From Jeotgalicoccus coquinae (lineage in GTDB: Bacteria; Bacillota; Bacilli; Staphylococcales; Salinicoccaceae), in assembly GCF_014207425.1 (NCBI RefSeq), contig NZ_JACHFF010000001.1, positions 186,001 to 250,000 on the forward strand: a stretch of 64,000 nucleotides of DNA, given 5' to 3'. The translations under genes were made by a program, and so were the position numbers. The notes below the pieces were generated by a model. The model made no database searches. It was not told where the DNA came from and saw only the letters and a list, made by a program, of their open reading frames with translations. Positions within the stretch are counted from its first letter, which is position 1. Every line of letters begins with the position of its first letter. This document shows positions 57,494-64,000 of this stretch, one piece after another.

Positions 57494-58681
57494 ATGAAAA
57501 TGGTAGTTATCCCGTCAGGGTTTAAGGAATGTTTAAGTTCAGAAGAGGTCGGTCGTTCGATTGAGAAGGGGATTAACCGCGTGGGTGCGGAGCACGAAGT
57601 AACGGTGATTCCGATGGCTGACGGCGGCGAGGGCTTTGTTGAAACGATTGTTAAATTAAAAGAGGGTAAAATTATTAATACGCATGTAACGGGACCGGTT
57701 GGTGAGAAGATAGATTCGTTTTTCGGTATGTTCCATGAGAACGGGGTCAGAACAGCTGTTATTGAAATGGCTGCGATTGCGGGGCTTCGACATGTGCCTC
57801 ATAATCAGAGGAATCCTTTATATACGACGACGTACGGTGTCGGGGAAACAATTATTGAAGCGGTAAATAATAACGCGGAAAGAATTTTAATCGGCTGCGG
57901 GGATTCGGGGACTTCAGACGGCGGGACGGGTATGGCGCAGGCTGTCGGTGTTAAGTTTTACGATAATAATAATGAGCTGTTAAATATTACAGGCGGTGTG
58001 GATATCGGTAAAATCCACCGTGTGGATCTGTCGGACATTGATCCGCGTGTGCTGAATGTAAATATAGATGTTGCAGTGAACTGGAAAAACGTCCTCTGCG
58101 GTGAGCGCGGTGTGGCGAAAGTATTCGGGCCGCAAAAAGGTGCTTCAAAAGAAGATGTACAGCTGCTGTCGGATAACTTCGACCATCTGGCGAAGCTGAT
58201 TCAGGAGCTGACGGGTGATGACCTGTCATATGTTAACGGCGGCGGTGCATCAGGCGGGCTCGGTGCCGGGCTTGTTGGATTCACGGGAGCAGAGCTTCAC
58301 CCGAGATTTGATATTATCCGCAGGTATATCGAGATTTCCGATGCGATTGAGCATGCGGATATTGTGATTACTGCCGAAGGCTGTATTGATTATCAGACAC
58401 CAAACGATAAAATACCGTCGGAAGTGGCACGTATCGCTAAACAGTATAATAAACCTGTTGTCGCTTTTGCCGGAACAATCGGTAAAAAAGCGAGTCTGAA
58501 CTACGACAGCGGCATCGATGCATATGCAAGTATTATTCCGAAACCGGCAACGCTTGAAAAATCCATGACAGATGCGGCGAAATGGCTTGAAAAATGCACA
58601 GAAAATACAATCAGAAAAATTATGATCGGAACACAGGTTGCACAGAATCTTAAAAAATCATTGGAGCAGTCTGTTAAATGA
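57494..58681 (+). CDS. glxK: Glycerate kinase (GlxK family)
   Basis: A 395-residue glycerate kinase of the GarK/GlxK family: VVIPSGFKECLSSEEV at the N-terminus, PMADGGEGFVET, IGCGDSGTSDGGTGMAQAVG, the GPQKGAS loop and ITAEGCIDYQT. It phosphorylates glycerate to a phosphoglycerate that feeds lower glycolysis. The ATG at 57494 follows AAAGGGAG. It overlaps the permease gene by 4 bases, so the two probably form a uptake-and-use pair. Confidence 0.93.
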   Translation: MKMVVIPSGFKECLSSEEVGRSIEKGINRVGAEHEVTVIPMADGGEGFVETIVKLKEGKIINTHVTGPVGEKIDSFFGMFHENGVRTAVIEMAAIAGLRHVPHNQRNPLYTTTYGVGETIIEAVNNNAERILIGCGDSGTSDGGTGMAQAVGVKFYDNNNELLNITGGVDIGKIHRVDLSDIDPRVLNVNIDVAVNWKNVLCGERGVAKVFGPQKGASKEDVQLLSDNFDHLAKLIQELTGDDLSYVNGGGASGGLGAGLVGFTGAELHPRFDIIRRYIEISDAIEHADIVITAEGCIDYQTPNDKIPSEVARIAKQYNKPVVAFAGTIGKKASLNYDSGIDAYASIIPKPATLEKSMTDAAKWLEKCTENTIRKIMIGTQVAQNLKKSLEQSVK

Positions 58682-60048
58682 CACGGACGCATAAAATACT
58701 GTGCATTGTATTTTTAATTATTACTGTGCTGATCAGTCTGTCCCCGGAGTTGGATTACCTGGGTTCCTTAAGTTTTATTATTTTTATCTTTGCACTCGGC
58801 ATGTTTATATTTTCAACGCTTCCGGCAGGACTGATTGCCTGGCTCACGCTGTGTGCCGGGGTGCTGCTCGGACTGCCTGAAAAGATTATATTTGAATCAT
58901 TTAATATCGATATTGTCTGGCTGATGATCGGTGCGTTTATTATTGCTGAAGTACTGGTTAAAAGCGGGCTGCTCGACAGGCTGACACGGTGGATTGAAAT
59001 GAACTGTTATACGAAAGGACGGGTAACATTTTTTACATTTCTGCTGATTCAGGTGCTGTCAGTTGCTGTACCGTCGACGTCGGGAAGAGCATCGGCAATG
59101 CTGCCTGTCTACAATATTCTAAGTGAGAGATTTCATAATCATAAGAAGTTTTTCGGTATGGGAATTCCGGTTCTTATTCTGATGGGTGCAAATACGACGC
59201 TGCTGGGTGCAGGGAGTCATATTATCGGTATCGGTATACTGAGCGCCCAGACAGGTGAATCGATTTCGTATGTGGAATTTCTGATTTATGCGCTGCCGTT
59301 CGGACTCATTATCGGACTGCTGACACTTCTTATACTAAGAGTAATGTACTTTAAAGATTTCAATTATGACTTTGAAGCTGCGGCGGAACACGATAAAATA
59401 CCTTTTTCCACGAGAGAAAAATACGCACTGGTGCTGGCCGGCATTACAATACTGCTGTGGCTGACAGAACCGCTGCACGGTCTGGATATCGCATTCGTCA
59501 CAATAATGATGAGTTTAATTATGATGCTGCCGGGACTGAAGCTAATCAGCTGGAAAGAAGGACTGGCGGGCGTGTCATGGAGTTTAATCTTTTTCGTAGC
59601 AGGCGCAGCGGCACTTGGAAAGCTGCTCGTGGATTACGGTGTAACTGATTACTTCCAGCATATCTTAATGTCTGTATTCAGCGGAATGAATTTTAATTCC
59701 GAGCTGCCGATTTTAATTATCATTATATTAATCAGTGTACTGTCGCATCTTTTAATTACGAGCCATACGACGAGAGCAGTTGTACTGATACCGGTGTTTA
59801 TCATCCTGGCAGAATCATTTAATTTAAACACGGAAGCGGCGGTGTTTATCGCGCTTCTTGGAATTAATTTCTGTGTTATGCTGCCGGTCAGCTCGAAAGC
59901 ACTGCTGATATTTTATGAGAGTGAAAACCGTCCGTTTGAAACACGTGATCTGATGAAGATTGGAATACTTCTCATGCCGGTATATGTGGTGCTGATGATA
60001 ATAACGTACTATATTTACTGGCAGCATATCGGACTGTCATTAGTATAA
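58678..60048 (+). CDS. SLC13/DASS-family anion permease
   Basis: A 456-residue membrane protein with about twelve helices and the two DASS substrate loops (VPSTSGRASAMLPV and LLITSHTTRAVVLIPV, the S-N/T-T-type hairpins). Family members import di- or tricarboxylates and related anions, often with sodium. The translational overlap with glycerate kinase suggests glycerate or a precursor as substrate, which is inference. Confidence 0.85.
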   Translation: MTRTHKILCIVFLIITVLISLSPELDYLGSLSFIIFIFALGMFIFSTLPAGLIAWLTLCAGVLLGLPEKIIFESFNIDIVWLMIGAFIIAEVLVKSGLLDRLTRWIEMNCYTKGRVTFFTFLLIQVLSVAVPSTSGRASAMLPVYNILSERFHNHKKFFGMGIPVLILMGANTTLLGAGSHIIGIGILSAQTGESISYVEFLIYALPFGLIIGLLTLLILRVMYFKDFNYDFEAAAEHDKIPFSTREKYALVLAGITILLWLTEPLHGLDIAFVTIMMSLIMMLPGLKLISWKEGLAGVSWSLIFFVAGAAALGKLLVDYGVTDYFQHILMSVFSGMNFNSELPILIIIILISVLSHLLITSHTTRAVVLIPVFIILAESFNLNTEAAVFIALLGINFCVMLPVSSKALLIFYESENRPFETRDLMKIGILLMPVYVVLMIITYYIYWQHIGLSLV

Positions 60049-60061
60049 TTTTTATATTTAT

Positions 60062-60086
60062 GTTTAAGGACTTTATGAATGGGAAT
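60062..60086 (+). promoter_or_regulatory. Sigma-B promoter upstream of csbD
   Basis: GTTTAA (60062-60067), 13 bases, GGGAAT (60081-60086), matching the sigma-B consensus GTTTWW-n12-15-GGGWAW fully. It lies 51 bases before the start of the CsbD-like gene, a known type of sigma-B target. Confidence 0.85.
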
Positions 60087-60136
60087 ATACTAACTGTACA
60101 AAAAATACGATTTAATTAATTAAGGAGTGTTTTTAA

Positions 60137-60334
60137 ATGGCAGAAAAAGACAGCAAACTTGAACAGTTAAAAGGTAATGCTAAAGAAACAATCGGCAATG
60201 CTACTGGAGACAAAAAGACTGAAAAAGAAGGTAAGCATGAAAAAGCTGCCGGTAAAGCGAAAGAATATGTAGAAAAAGGCAGCGACAAAGCTAACGAATC
60301 TATCGATAATCTTACTGACAAGTTTAAAAAATAA
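60137..60334 (+). CDS. CsbD-family general stress protein
   Basis: A 65-residue, highly charged, Lys/Glu/Ala-rich protein with the LEQLKGNAKETIGNATGDKK repeat-like segment of the CsbD family. It is probably disordered in isolation. CsbD is strongly induced by sigma-B in B. subtilis, and a full sigma-B promoter precedes this gene. The molecular role is unknown. AAGGAG precedes the ATG. Confidence 0.92.
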   Translation: MAEKDSKLEQLKGNAKETIGNATGDKKTEKEGKHEKAAGKAKEYVEKGSDKANESIDNLTDKFKK

Positions 60335-60342
60335 TATTTATC

Positions 60343-60378
60343 AAAAATGGGGCTGTATTTAATACGGCTTCATTTTTG
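60343..60378 (+). terminator. Rho-independent terminator of the csbD-like gene
   Basis: AAAAATG...GGCTGTATT pairs with AATACGGCTTCATTTTT (minor mismatches) with T-rich end. Confidence 0.78.
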
Positions 60379-60458
60379 TGGTTACAAGTTATATTTGGAT
60401 ATAAATTATATTTCAGAGTAAGATGGAATTGTTACTAAAATATTAGGAGGCAGTTATA

Positions 60459-60869
60459 ATGGCAGTTAAATATGAAATCAATGCAGTAAACACAGGCGGC
60501 CGTAAAGGTCATGTTACAACAGGAGACAAAGCAATCGATTCACCGGTAATTCCGCCGGATCAAAGCGGCGAAGGCGTTAACCCGGAACAGTTATTTGCTG
60601 CAGGCTATGCATCATGTTTCAATGGCGCATTCGACTTAATGATTAAAAAAGGCGGCGTGCGTAACGCAGAGCCGGAAGTTGATTTAACAGTACGTCTTGA
60701 AGAAGACGGCGAAGGCGTTAAACTAGGCGTGGACATTAAAGCCAAAGTTAAAAATATGTCTCAGGAAGATGCTGAAAAATATTTAGAACAGGCACACGAC
60801 TTCTGCCCGTACTCTAAAGCAACACGCGGCAACATCGACGTGGACTTATCAGTAGAAGTAGTAGAATAA
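60459..60869 (+). CDS. ohr: Ohr-type organic hydroperoxide resistance protein
   Basis: A 136-residue OsmC/Ohr-superfamily thiol peroxidase. The two catalytic cysteines lie in [10 protein letters not shown] and [13 protein letters not shown], and the N-terminal [10 protein letters not shown] resembles Ohr. It reduces organic and fatty acid hydroperoxides, usually using lipoylated proteins as electron donors. TAGGAGG precedes the ATG. No certain OhrR box is visible. Confidence 0.9.
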   Translation: MAVKYEINAVNTGGRKGHVTTGDKAIDSPVIPPDQSGEGVNPEQLFAAGYASCFNGAFDLMIKKGGVRNAEPEVDLTVRLEEDGEGVKLGVDIKAKVKNMSQEDAEKYLEQAHDFCPYSKATRGNIDVDLSVEVVE

Positions 60870-60884
60870 TTTACAGAAGATAAA

Positions 60885-60915
60885 AAATCAGAGCCCGCGA
60901 GGGCTCTTTTTTTGT
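60885..60915. terminator. Terminator between ohr and the DUF4352 lipoprotein gene
   Basis: GAGCCC-GCGA-GGGCTC (60891-60906) with an A run on the left and TTTTTTT on the right, usable by both convergent genes. Confidence 0.9.
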
Positions 60916-60962
60916 TGAGGAAGGCTGTCCGTTCAGTCAAAGAGATATAAAATTCCTGCGTC

Positions 60963-61535
60963 CTATTCCACCTCGATATCAAATATCGCCTTTGCACCAT
61001 CCGTATTCATTAGGGGTTCGAACACGGCAATCATGTTCTCAGGTTTGCTGACTAATCCGTATGCCATTTGTCCGGTAATTGATTCACCTGGACCGACATC
61101 GGCAGGCAGGGCGCTTTCCAGATCATAAGTCCGTGCATGTTCACCGCTTGCTTCCATAGTAATATCGCGTCCGGCAGGGAAGATTTCTTCAGTGCGGTTT
61201 TCATATGTAACTTCGAGGACGAGTACACCGCTGACATCGATAATGCTTGTGTCATTGCGTTCGTCTGTCATAAAGGCATCGCTGATTGTTACAGTAATGC
61301 CGTCGATTTCTCCAGAGTCACCGAGCTGATAGTTACCGCTGTCTGTTTCAGCTGATTCAACCGCTTCCTCATCAGTTTCATCGATTTCAAGTCCATTATC
61401 GTCATCTTCTTCTCCGGCAGAAGTACTTTCTGCGGGTTCTTCAATACCGGTATTATCTTGTTCAGCATTATCACTGCATGCGGCAAGCATCAGTGCAGCG
61501 AAAGCCAGCACTGCCAGCAAAATTAATTTTTTCAT
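60963..61535 (-). CDS. DUF4352 lipoprotein
   Basis: A 190-residue lipoprotein (LMLAACSDN, Cys near residue 20), then an acidic linker of about 45 residues, then one immunoglobulin-like domain with the DUF4352 pattern (VLVLEVTYENRTEE, GPGESITGQMAYGL). It is likely anchored on the outer membrane face; function unknown. The acidic linker resembles that of the siderophore-binding lipoprotein in this window. Confidence 0.8.
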   Translation of the reverse strand: MKKLILLAVLAFAALMLAACSDNAEQDNTGIEEPAESTSAGEEDDDNGLEIDETDEEAVESAETDSGNYQLGDSGEIDGITVTISDAFMTDERNDTSIIDVSGVLVLEVTYENRTEEIFPAGRDITMEASGEHARTYDLESALPADVGPGESITGQMAYGLVSKPENMIAVFEPLMNTDGAKAIFDIEVE

Positions 61536-61629
61536 TTACTTTAACCCCCGGGATACTATAATGGTTTTATGATACCATTAGATTGAAATATCTATCAATC
61601 GCATTCAGTACGCATAAAGGGGAAAACTT

Positions 61630-62346
61630 ATGAATACAACGAAGATTGTCGTCACACTTTCAGGTCATAATGACGATGAAATTAAAGCAGAGATTAATAA
61701 AGCAAAAGACAGCATAGATGATTTTGACATCGTGGAAATACGCGGGGATGTGTTTGATGCATTAAATCGCGAAGATCACGGCAAAAAGGTCCGATTTATA
61801 ATCGATTCATTTAAACCGTTAAATAAAGAAATTATTTATACATACCGTACAGCGCGTGAGGGCGGCAGCGGTTCTAAAACAACTGTTGAGTATGAGGCGC
61901 TGTTAAAGGCTGTCTGCAAATCAATGGACATCGACTACATAGACATTGAAGTACAGTCAGGCGATAAAATAACTGCCTCTGTAGTTGAGACAGCACGCGA
62001 AAATAATGTGAAGTGTCTGATGAGCAATCACGATTTTAAACGCACGCCGGACACTGAAGGGATCTTATCGGTTATTAATAAGATGGACAAACTTGGCGGA
62101 GACATTTATAAAGTAGCCTATTTCCCGAAAGATGAAAAAGATGTGATCTACGTGACTGAAGCGGTTAAAACAGCGAAGGCCGAGTACGGTGATAAGGTTG
62201 TCGGAATCTCCATGGGAGCGCTCGGTAAACGTACGCGTACTGCAGTGGGAGAAGCGTCATCTGTACTTACATACGGCTTTGTAGCAAGAGATGCAGCGCC
62301 CGGTCAGATTCACGTCACAGAACTGCGCAAAATTTTTACAAAATAA
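61630..62346 (+). CDS. aroD: 3-dehydroquinate dehydratase, type I
   Basis: A 238-residue TIM-barrel enzyme of the shikimate pathway. The Schiff-base Lys lies in DIYKVAYFP and the catalytic His in LMSNHDF; EIRGD and YRTAREGG bind substrate. Note that S. aureus also carries a type I aroD in this region. AAGGGG precedes the ATG. Confidence 0.95.
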   Translation: MNTTKIVVTLSGHNDDEIKAEINKAKDSIDDFDIVEIRGDVFDALNREDHGKKVRFIIDSFKPLNKEIIYTYRTAREGGSGSKTTVEYEALLKAVCKSMDIDYIDIEVQSGDKITASVVETARENNVKCLMSNHDFKRTPDTEGILSVINKMDKLGGDIYKVAYFPKDEKDVIYVTEAVKTAKAEYGDKVVGISMGALGKRTRTAVGEASSVLTYGFVARDAAPGQIHVTELRKIFTK

Positions 62347-62389
62347 AACATTAAGCAATCTTTACATTGGATTAACGCTAAGACAATAA

Positions 62390-62486
62390 ACAGGTGGTAG
62401 TGTAGGAACCAGAAGATATCAAAAAGAGAACTCTTCTCCCCGGCCCCTGTGTCCGAAACCTTCCCCTGAGGTTTCGGACTTTTTTT
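62390..62486 (+). ncRNA. Candidate CU-rich small RNA with terminator
   Basis: The 217-base gap after aroD holds a possible promoter (TTTACA 62361-62366, 17 bases, CAATAA 62384-62389), an AGAAGA...TCTTCT hairpin, an unpaired C-rich stretch (TTCTCCCCGGCCCC), and a perfect 11-bp hairpin GTCCGAAACCT/AGGTTTCGGAC whose loop is TCCCCTG-like, followed by a T run. Exposed UCCCC motifs are the hallmark of the Rsa-type sRNAs of Staphylococcus. It may instead be only the aroD terminator; the -10 is weak. Confidence 0.45.
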
Positions 62487-62563
62487 ATTTTTTACGTGTG
62501 TCTAAATTAATTTATCTGGGGTATTATAAGGGTAAGAATAATTTCTTATTCGGGAGGAAAATT

Positions 62564-62920
62564 ATGATTACATTTTATGAATACCCTAAGTGCACAACTT
62601 GCCGTAAAGGTAAAAAGTTTTTAACTGATAATAATCTGGAGTTCACTGTGATCGATATGGTTAAGCATGTACCTGCGAAAGATACATTAAAAGGTATCCT
62701 GGACAAATCATCCCATTCAATTGATGATTTCTTTAACAAGCGCGGTACTAAATTTAAAGAGCTGGGCCTGAAAGAACGTATGACTGACCTCAGTGAAGAA
62801 GAAAAACTGGAGCTTCTTGCAAGTGACGGAATGCTGATTAAGCGCCCAATGGTGGTACTTGATGATGATGTATTATTAGGTTTCAAAGAGGAAACTTATA
62901 AAAATGCATTATTGAAATAA
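62564..62920 (+). CDS. ArsC/Spx-family protein (YusI-like)
   Basis: A 118-residue thioredoxin-fold protein with the CTTC motif (YPKCTTCRKGKKFL), HVPAKDTLKGIL and the C-terminal KRPMVVLDDDVLLGF of the ArsC/Spx family. It resembles YusI, encoded next to gcvH in B. subtilis; it is neither a proven arsenate reductase nor Spx. GGGAGG lies before the ATG at 62564. Confidence 0.88.
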   Translation: MITFYEYPKCTTCRKGKKFLTDNNLEFTVIDMVKHVPAKDTLKGILDKSSHSIDDFFNKRGTKFKELGLKERMTDLSEEEKLELLASDGMLIKRPMVVLDDDVLLGFKEETYKNALLK

Positions 62921-62987
62921 TTCCGCTTGCTTAAAGTGTGTTAAATATGTAACAATGAGTATGATAAGTTAAAAGGGAGGTTTTAGC

Positions 62988-63368
62988 GTGTCATTACCAC
63001 AAGAATTAAAGTACAGTGAAGATCATGAGTGGATTAAAGTTGAAGGAAATACTGCAATAATCGGTATTACTGATTTTGCACAGTCTGAACTTGGAGATAT
63101 CGTTTTTGTTGAACTTCCAGAAGAAGGCGACGACATCTCTACAGGTGATTCATTCGGGAGCGTAGAATCAGTGAAAACTGTTTCTGAACTATATGCACCA
63201 GTTTCTGGTTCAGTAGTTGCTGTGAACGAAGAACTTGAAGACAGTCCTGAACTTGTAAACGAAAGTCCATATGAAGGTGCCTGGATGCTGAAAGTTGAAC
63301 TTTCAGATGAAAGCGAATTAGATAACCTTCTTGACGCTGCTGGTTACCAGGCAGTAATCGAGAAATAA
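62988..63368 (+). CDS. gcvH: Glycine cleavage system H protein
   Basis: A 126-residue lipoyl-carrier protein. The lipoyl lysine is in [15 protein letters not shown], with the surrounding hammerhead fold. Besides shuttling aminomethyl groups in glycine cleavage, GcvH relays lipoate to other complexes in Firmicutes. The start is GTG with GGGAGG eight bases upstream. Gene order yusI-gcvH-yusF-yusE matches B. subtilis. Confidence 0.97.
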   Translation: MSLPQELKYSEDHEWIKVEGNTAIIGITDFAQSELGDIVFVELPEEGDDISTGDSFGSVESVKTVSELYAPVSGSVVAVNEELEDSPELVNESPYEGAWMLKVELSDESELDNLLDAAGYQAVIEK

Positions 63369-63373
63369 TACTT

Positions 63374-63404
63374 AAACTCCGGGCGTTTGTCCGGAGTTTT
63401 TTTA
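63374..63404 (+). terminator. Rho-independent terminator of gcvH
   Basis: AAACTCCGG (63374-63382) pairs with CCGGAGTTT (63391-63399), followed by TTTT. Confidence 0.9.
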
Positions 63405-63464
63405 AAACCTGTATTTATTGCTTAAAGTGAATTTATATTAAAAATTTAACTAAGGGTGATACGA

Positions 63465-63872
63465 ATGAATCTTTCTGATAAAGTACTCATTGTTGAAGGT
63501 AAAACGGACAAGCGCAGATTGGAAGAAGTGCTGGTGGAACCGGTACAGATTATTTGCACATTCGGTACGATGGGTATTTCAAAATTGGACGAAATTATCG
63601 AGCAGCTTGGTGATTCTCAAATTTTCATATTATCTGATGCAGATAAAGAAGGAAGAAAAATTCGTAAATGGTTTAAAAAATATATAAGTGAAAGTACACA
63701 TATCTATATAGATCCCAAATTCGGTGAAGTTGGACGCTGTCCGCATGACTATCTCGCAAACCTCCTGCTCAGACATGGTTTTTATGTAGATACAAGCTTA
63801 ATAATGAAAGGTAAGTTATATCGTGATGGAAATAATTTCGACGGAAGATATATTAAAGAACATACGGGATAA
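63465..63872 (+). CDS. TOPRIM-domain protein (YusF-like)
   Basis: A 135-residue stand-alone TOPRIM protein: the Glu of LIVEGKTDKRRL and the DxD of ILSDADKEGRKIRKWF are the metal-binding residues. Small TOPRIM proteins of this type resemble ribonuclease M5 and YusF; activity is unproven. The ATG at 63465 follows AAGGGTG. It overlaps the next gene by 47 bases. Confidence 0.85.
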   Translation: MNLSDKVLIVEGKTDKRRLEEVLVEPVQIICTFGTMGISKLDEIIEQLGDSQIFILSDADKEGRKIRKWFKKYISESTHIYIDPKFGEVGRCPHDYLANLLLRHGFYVDTSLIMKGKLYRDGNNFDGRYIKEHTG

Positions 63873-64000
63873 GGAGCGGTACATTATATTCGGCTATGCA
63901 ACGATGTGCAAAACGTGTGATATCGCGGAAACAATGCTGAGTGTTGCTGCCAGTACCAGACAGATGAGCTATGAACGTATCAACTTAAATTTTTATAAGA
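63826..64000 (+). CDS. Thioredoxin-like protein (YusE-like), 3' end outside window
   Basis: An open frame from ATG 63826 runs to the window edge. It contains IIFGYATMCKTCDIAETML, a thioredoxin-type active site with CKTC, as in the YusE-like thioredoxins encoded downstream of yusF. The start overlaps yusF by 47 bases in another frame; upstream AAAGGTAAG is a modest ribosome site, so the exact start may differ. At least 58 residues are visible. Confidence 0.8.
   Translation, partial: MEIISTEDILKNIRDKERYIIFGYATMCKTCDIAETMLSVAASTRQMSYERINLNFYK

Noticed and set aside
60385-60450. OhrR operator upstream of ohr
   Set aside because: The A+T-rich stretch has partial TACAA and TTATAT repeats but no convincing TACAATT-AATTGTA palindrome.

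Overview
The window is chromosomal core DNA of a low-to-mid G+C Gram-positive bacterium, most likely a member of the Staphylococcaceae outside the S. aureus/S. epidermidis group (a Jeotgalicoccus- or Salinicoccus-like lineage is my best inference). The gene order recQ - nrdIEF - siderophore ABC transporter - murB - gdpS - tagO - fakB - comFA/FC - hpf - secA - prfB - uvrBA - hprK - lgt - trxB - rapZ/yvcK/whiA - clpP - pgk/tpiA/gpmI/eno - secG - est - rnr - smpB - ssrA - gcvH matches, as I recall it, the S. aureus chromosome and parts of the B. subtilis one. Differences from S. aureus are a membrane cytochrome c551 gene after prfB, a ResA-like thioredoxin, and no cggR-gapA pair in front of pgk. 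No insertion sequence, prophage, CRISPR array or rRNA gene is visible.

Layout. 1-6.2 kb: 3' end of recQ, a 41-bp tandem-repeat array, a DMT permease, and nrdIEF behind two NrdR boxes and a LexA-like palindrome. 6.2-11.8 kb: a YtkA-like lipoprotein, a degenerate SDR protein, and a Fur-controlled ferric-siderophore transporter. 11.9-20.4 kb: envelope and redox genes (murB, a YkyA-like lipoprotein, bacilliredoxin, gdpS, tagO), yvyE, fakB and comFA-comFC. 20.4-29.2 kb: hpf, secA, prfB with its autoregulatory frameshift, cccA, a WalR-linked LysM-CHAP hydrolase with a very long Glu/Ala linker, resA-like, an HD hydrolase and csbA. 29.2-43 kb: uvrBA behind a LexA box, a YvlB-like protein, hprK-lgt-acyltransferase-TPR, trxB, and rapZ-yvcK-whiA.

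43-52.9 kb: an epimerase, clpP with a CtsR operator, tRNA-Arg(CCG) leading a split ThrE-type exporter, a small glutaredoxin, the lower-glycolysis operon pgk-tpiA-gpmI-eno, a second (51-bp) tandem-repeat array, and a NERD-domain protein. 52.9-64 kb: secG-est-rnr-smpB-ssrA, a glycerate kinase/SLC13 permease pair, a sigma-B type csbD gene, ohr, a DUF4352 lipoprotein, aroD, a candidate CU-rich small RNA, and the yusI-gcvH-yusF-yusE-like cluster, which runs off the window edge.

Regulation is unusually legible: sites matching NrdR, LexA (two), Fur, WalR, CtsR and sigma-B consensus sequences sit in front of the genes these regulators are known to control in Firmicutes. The least explained sequence is the two unrelated-length tandem-repeat arrays, both placed between the 3' ends of convergent genes and both built around ATGAG...CTCAT inverted repeats.
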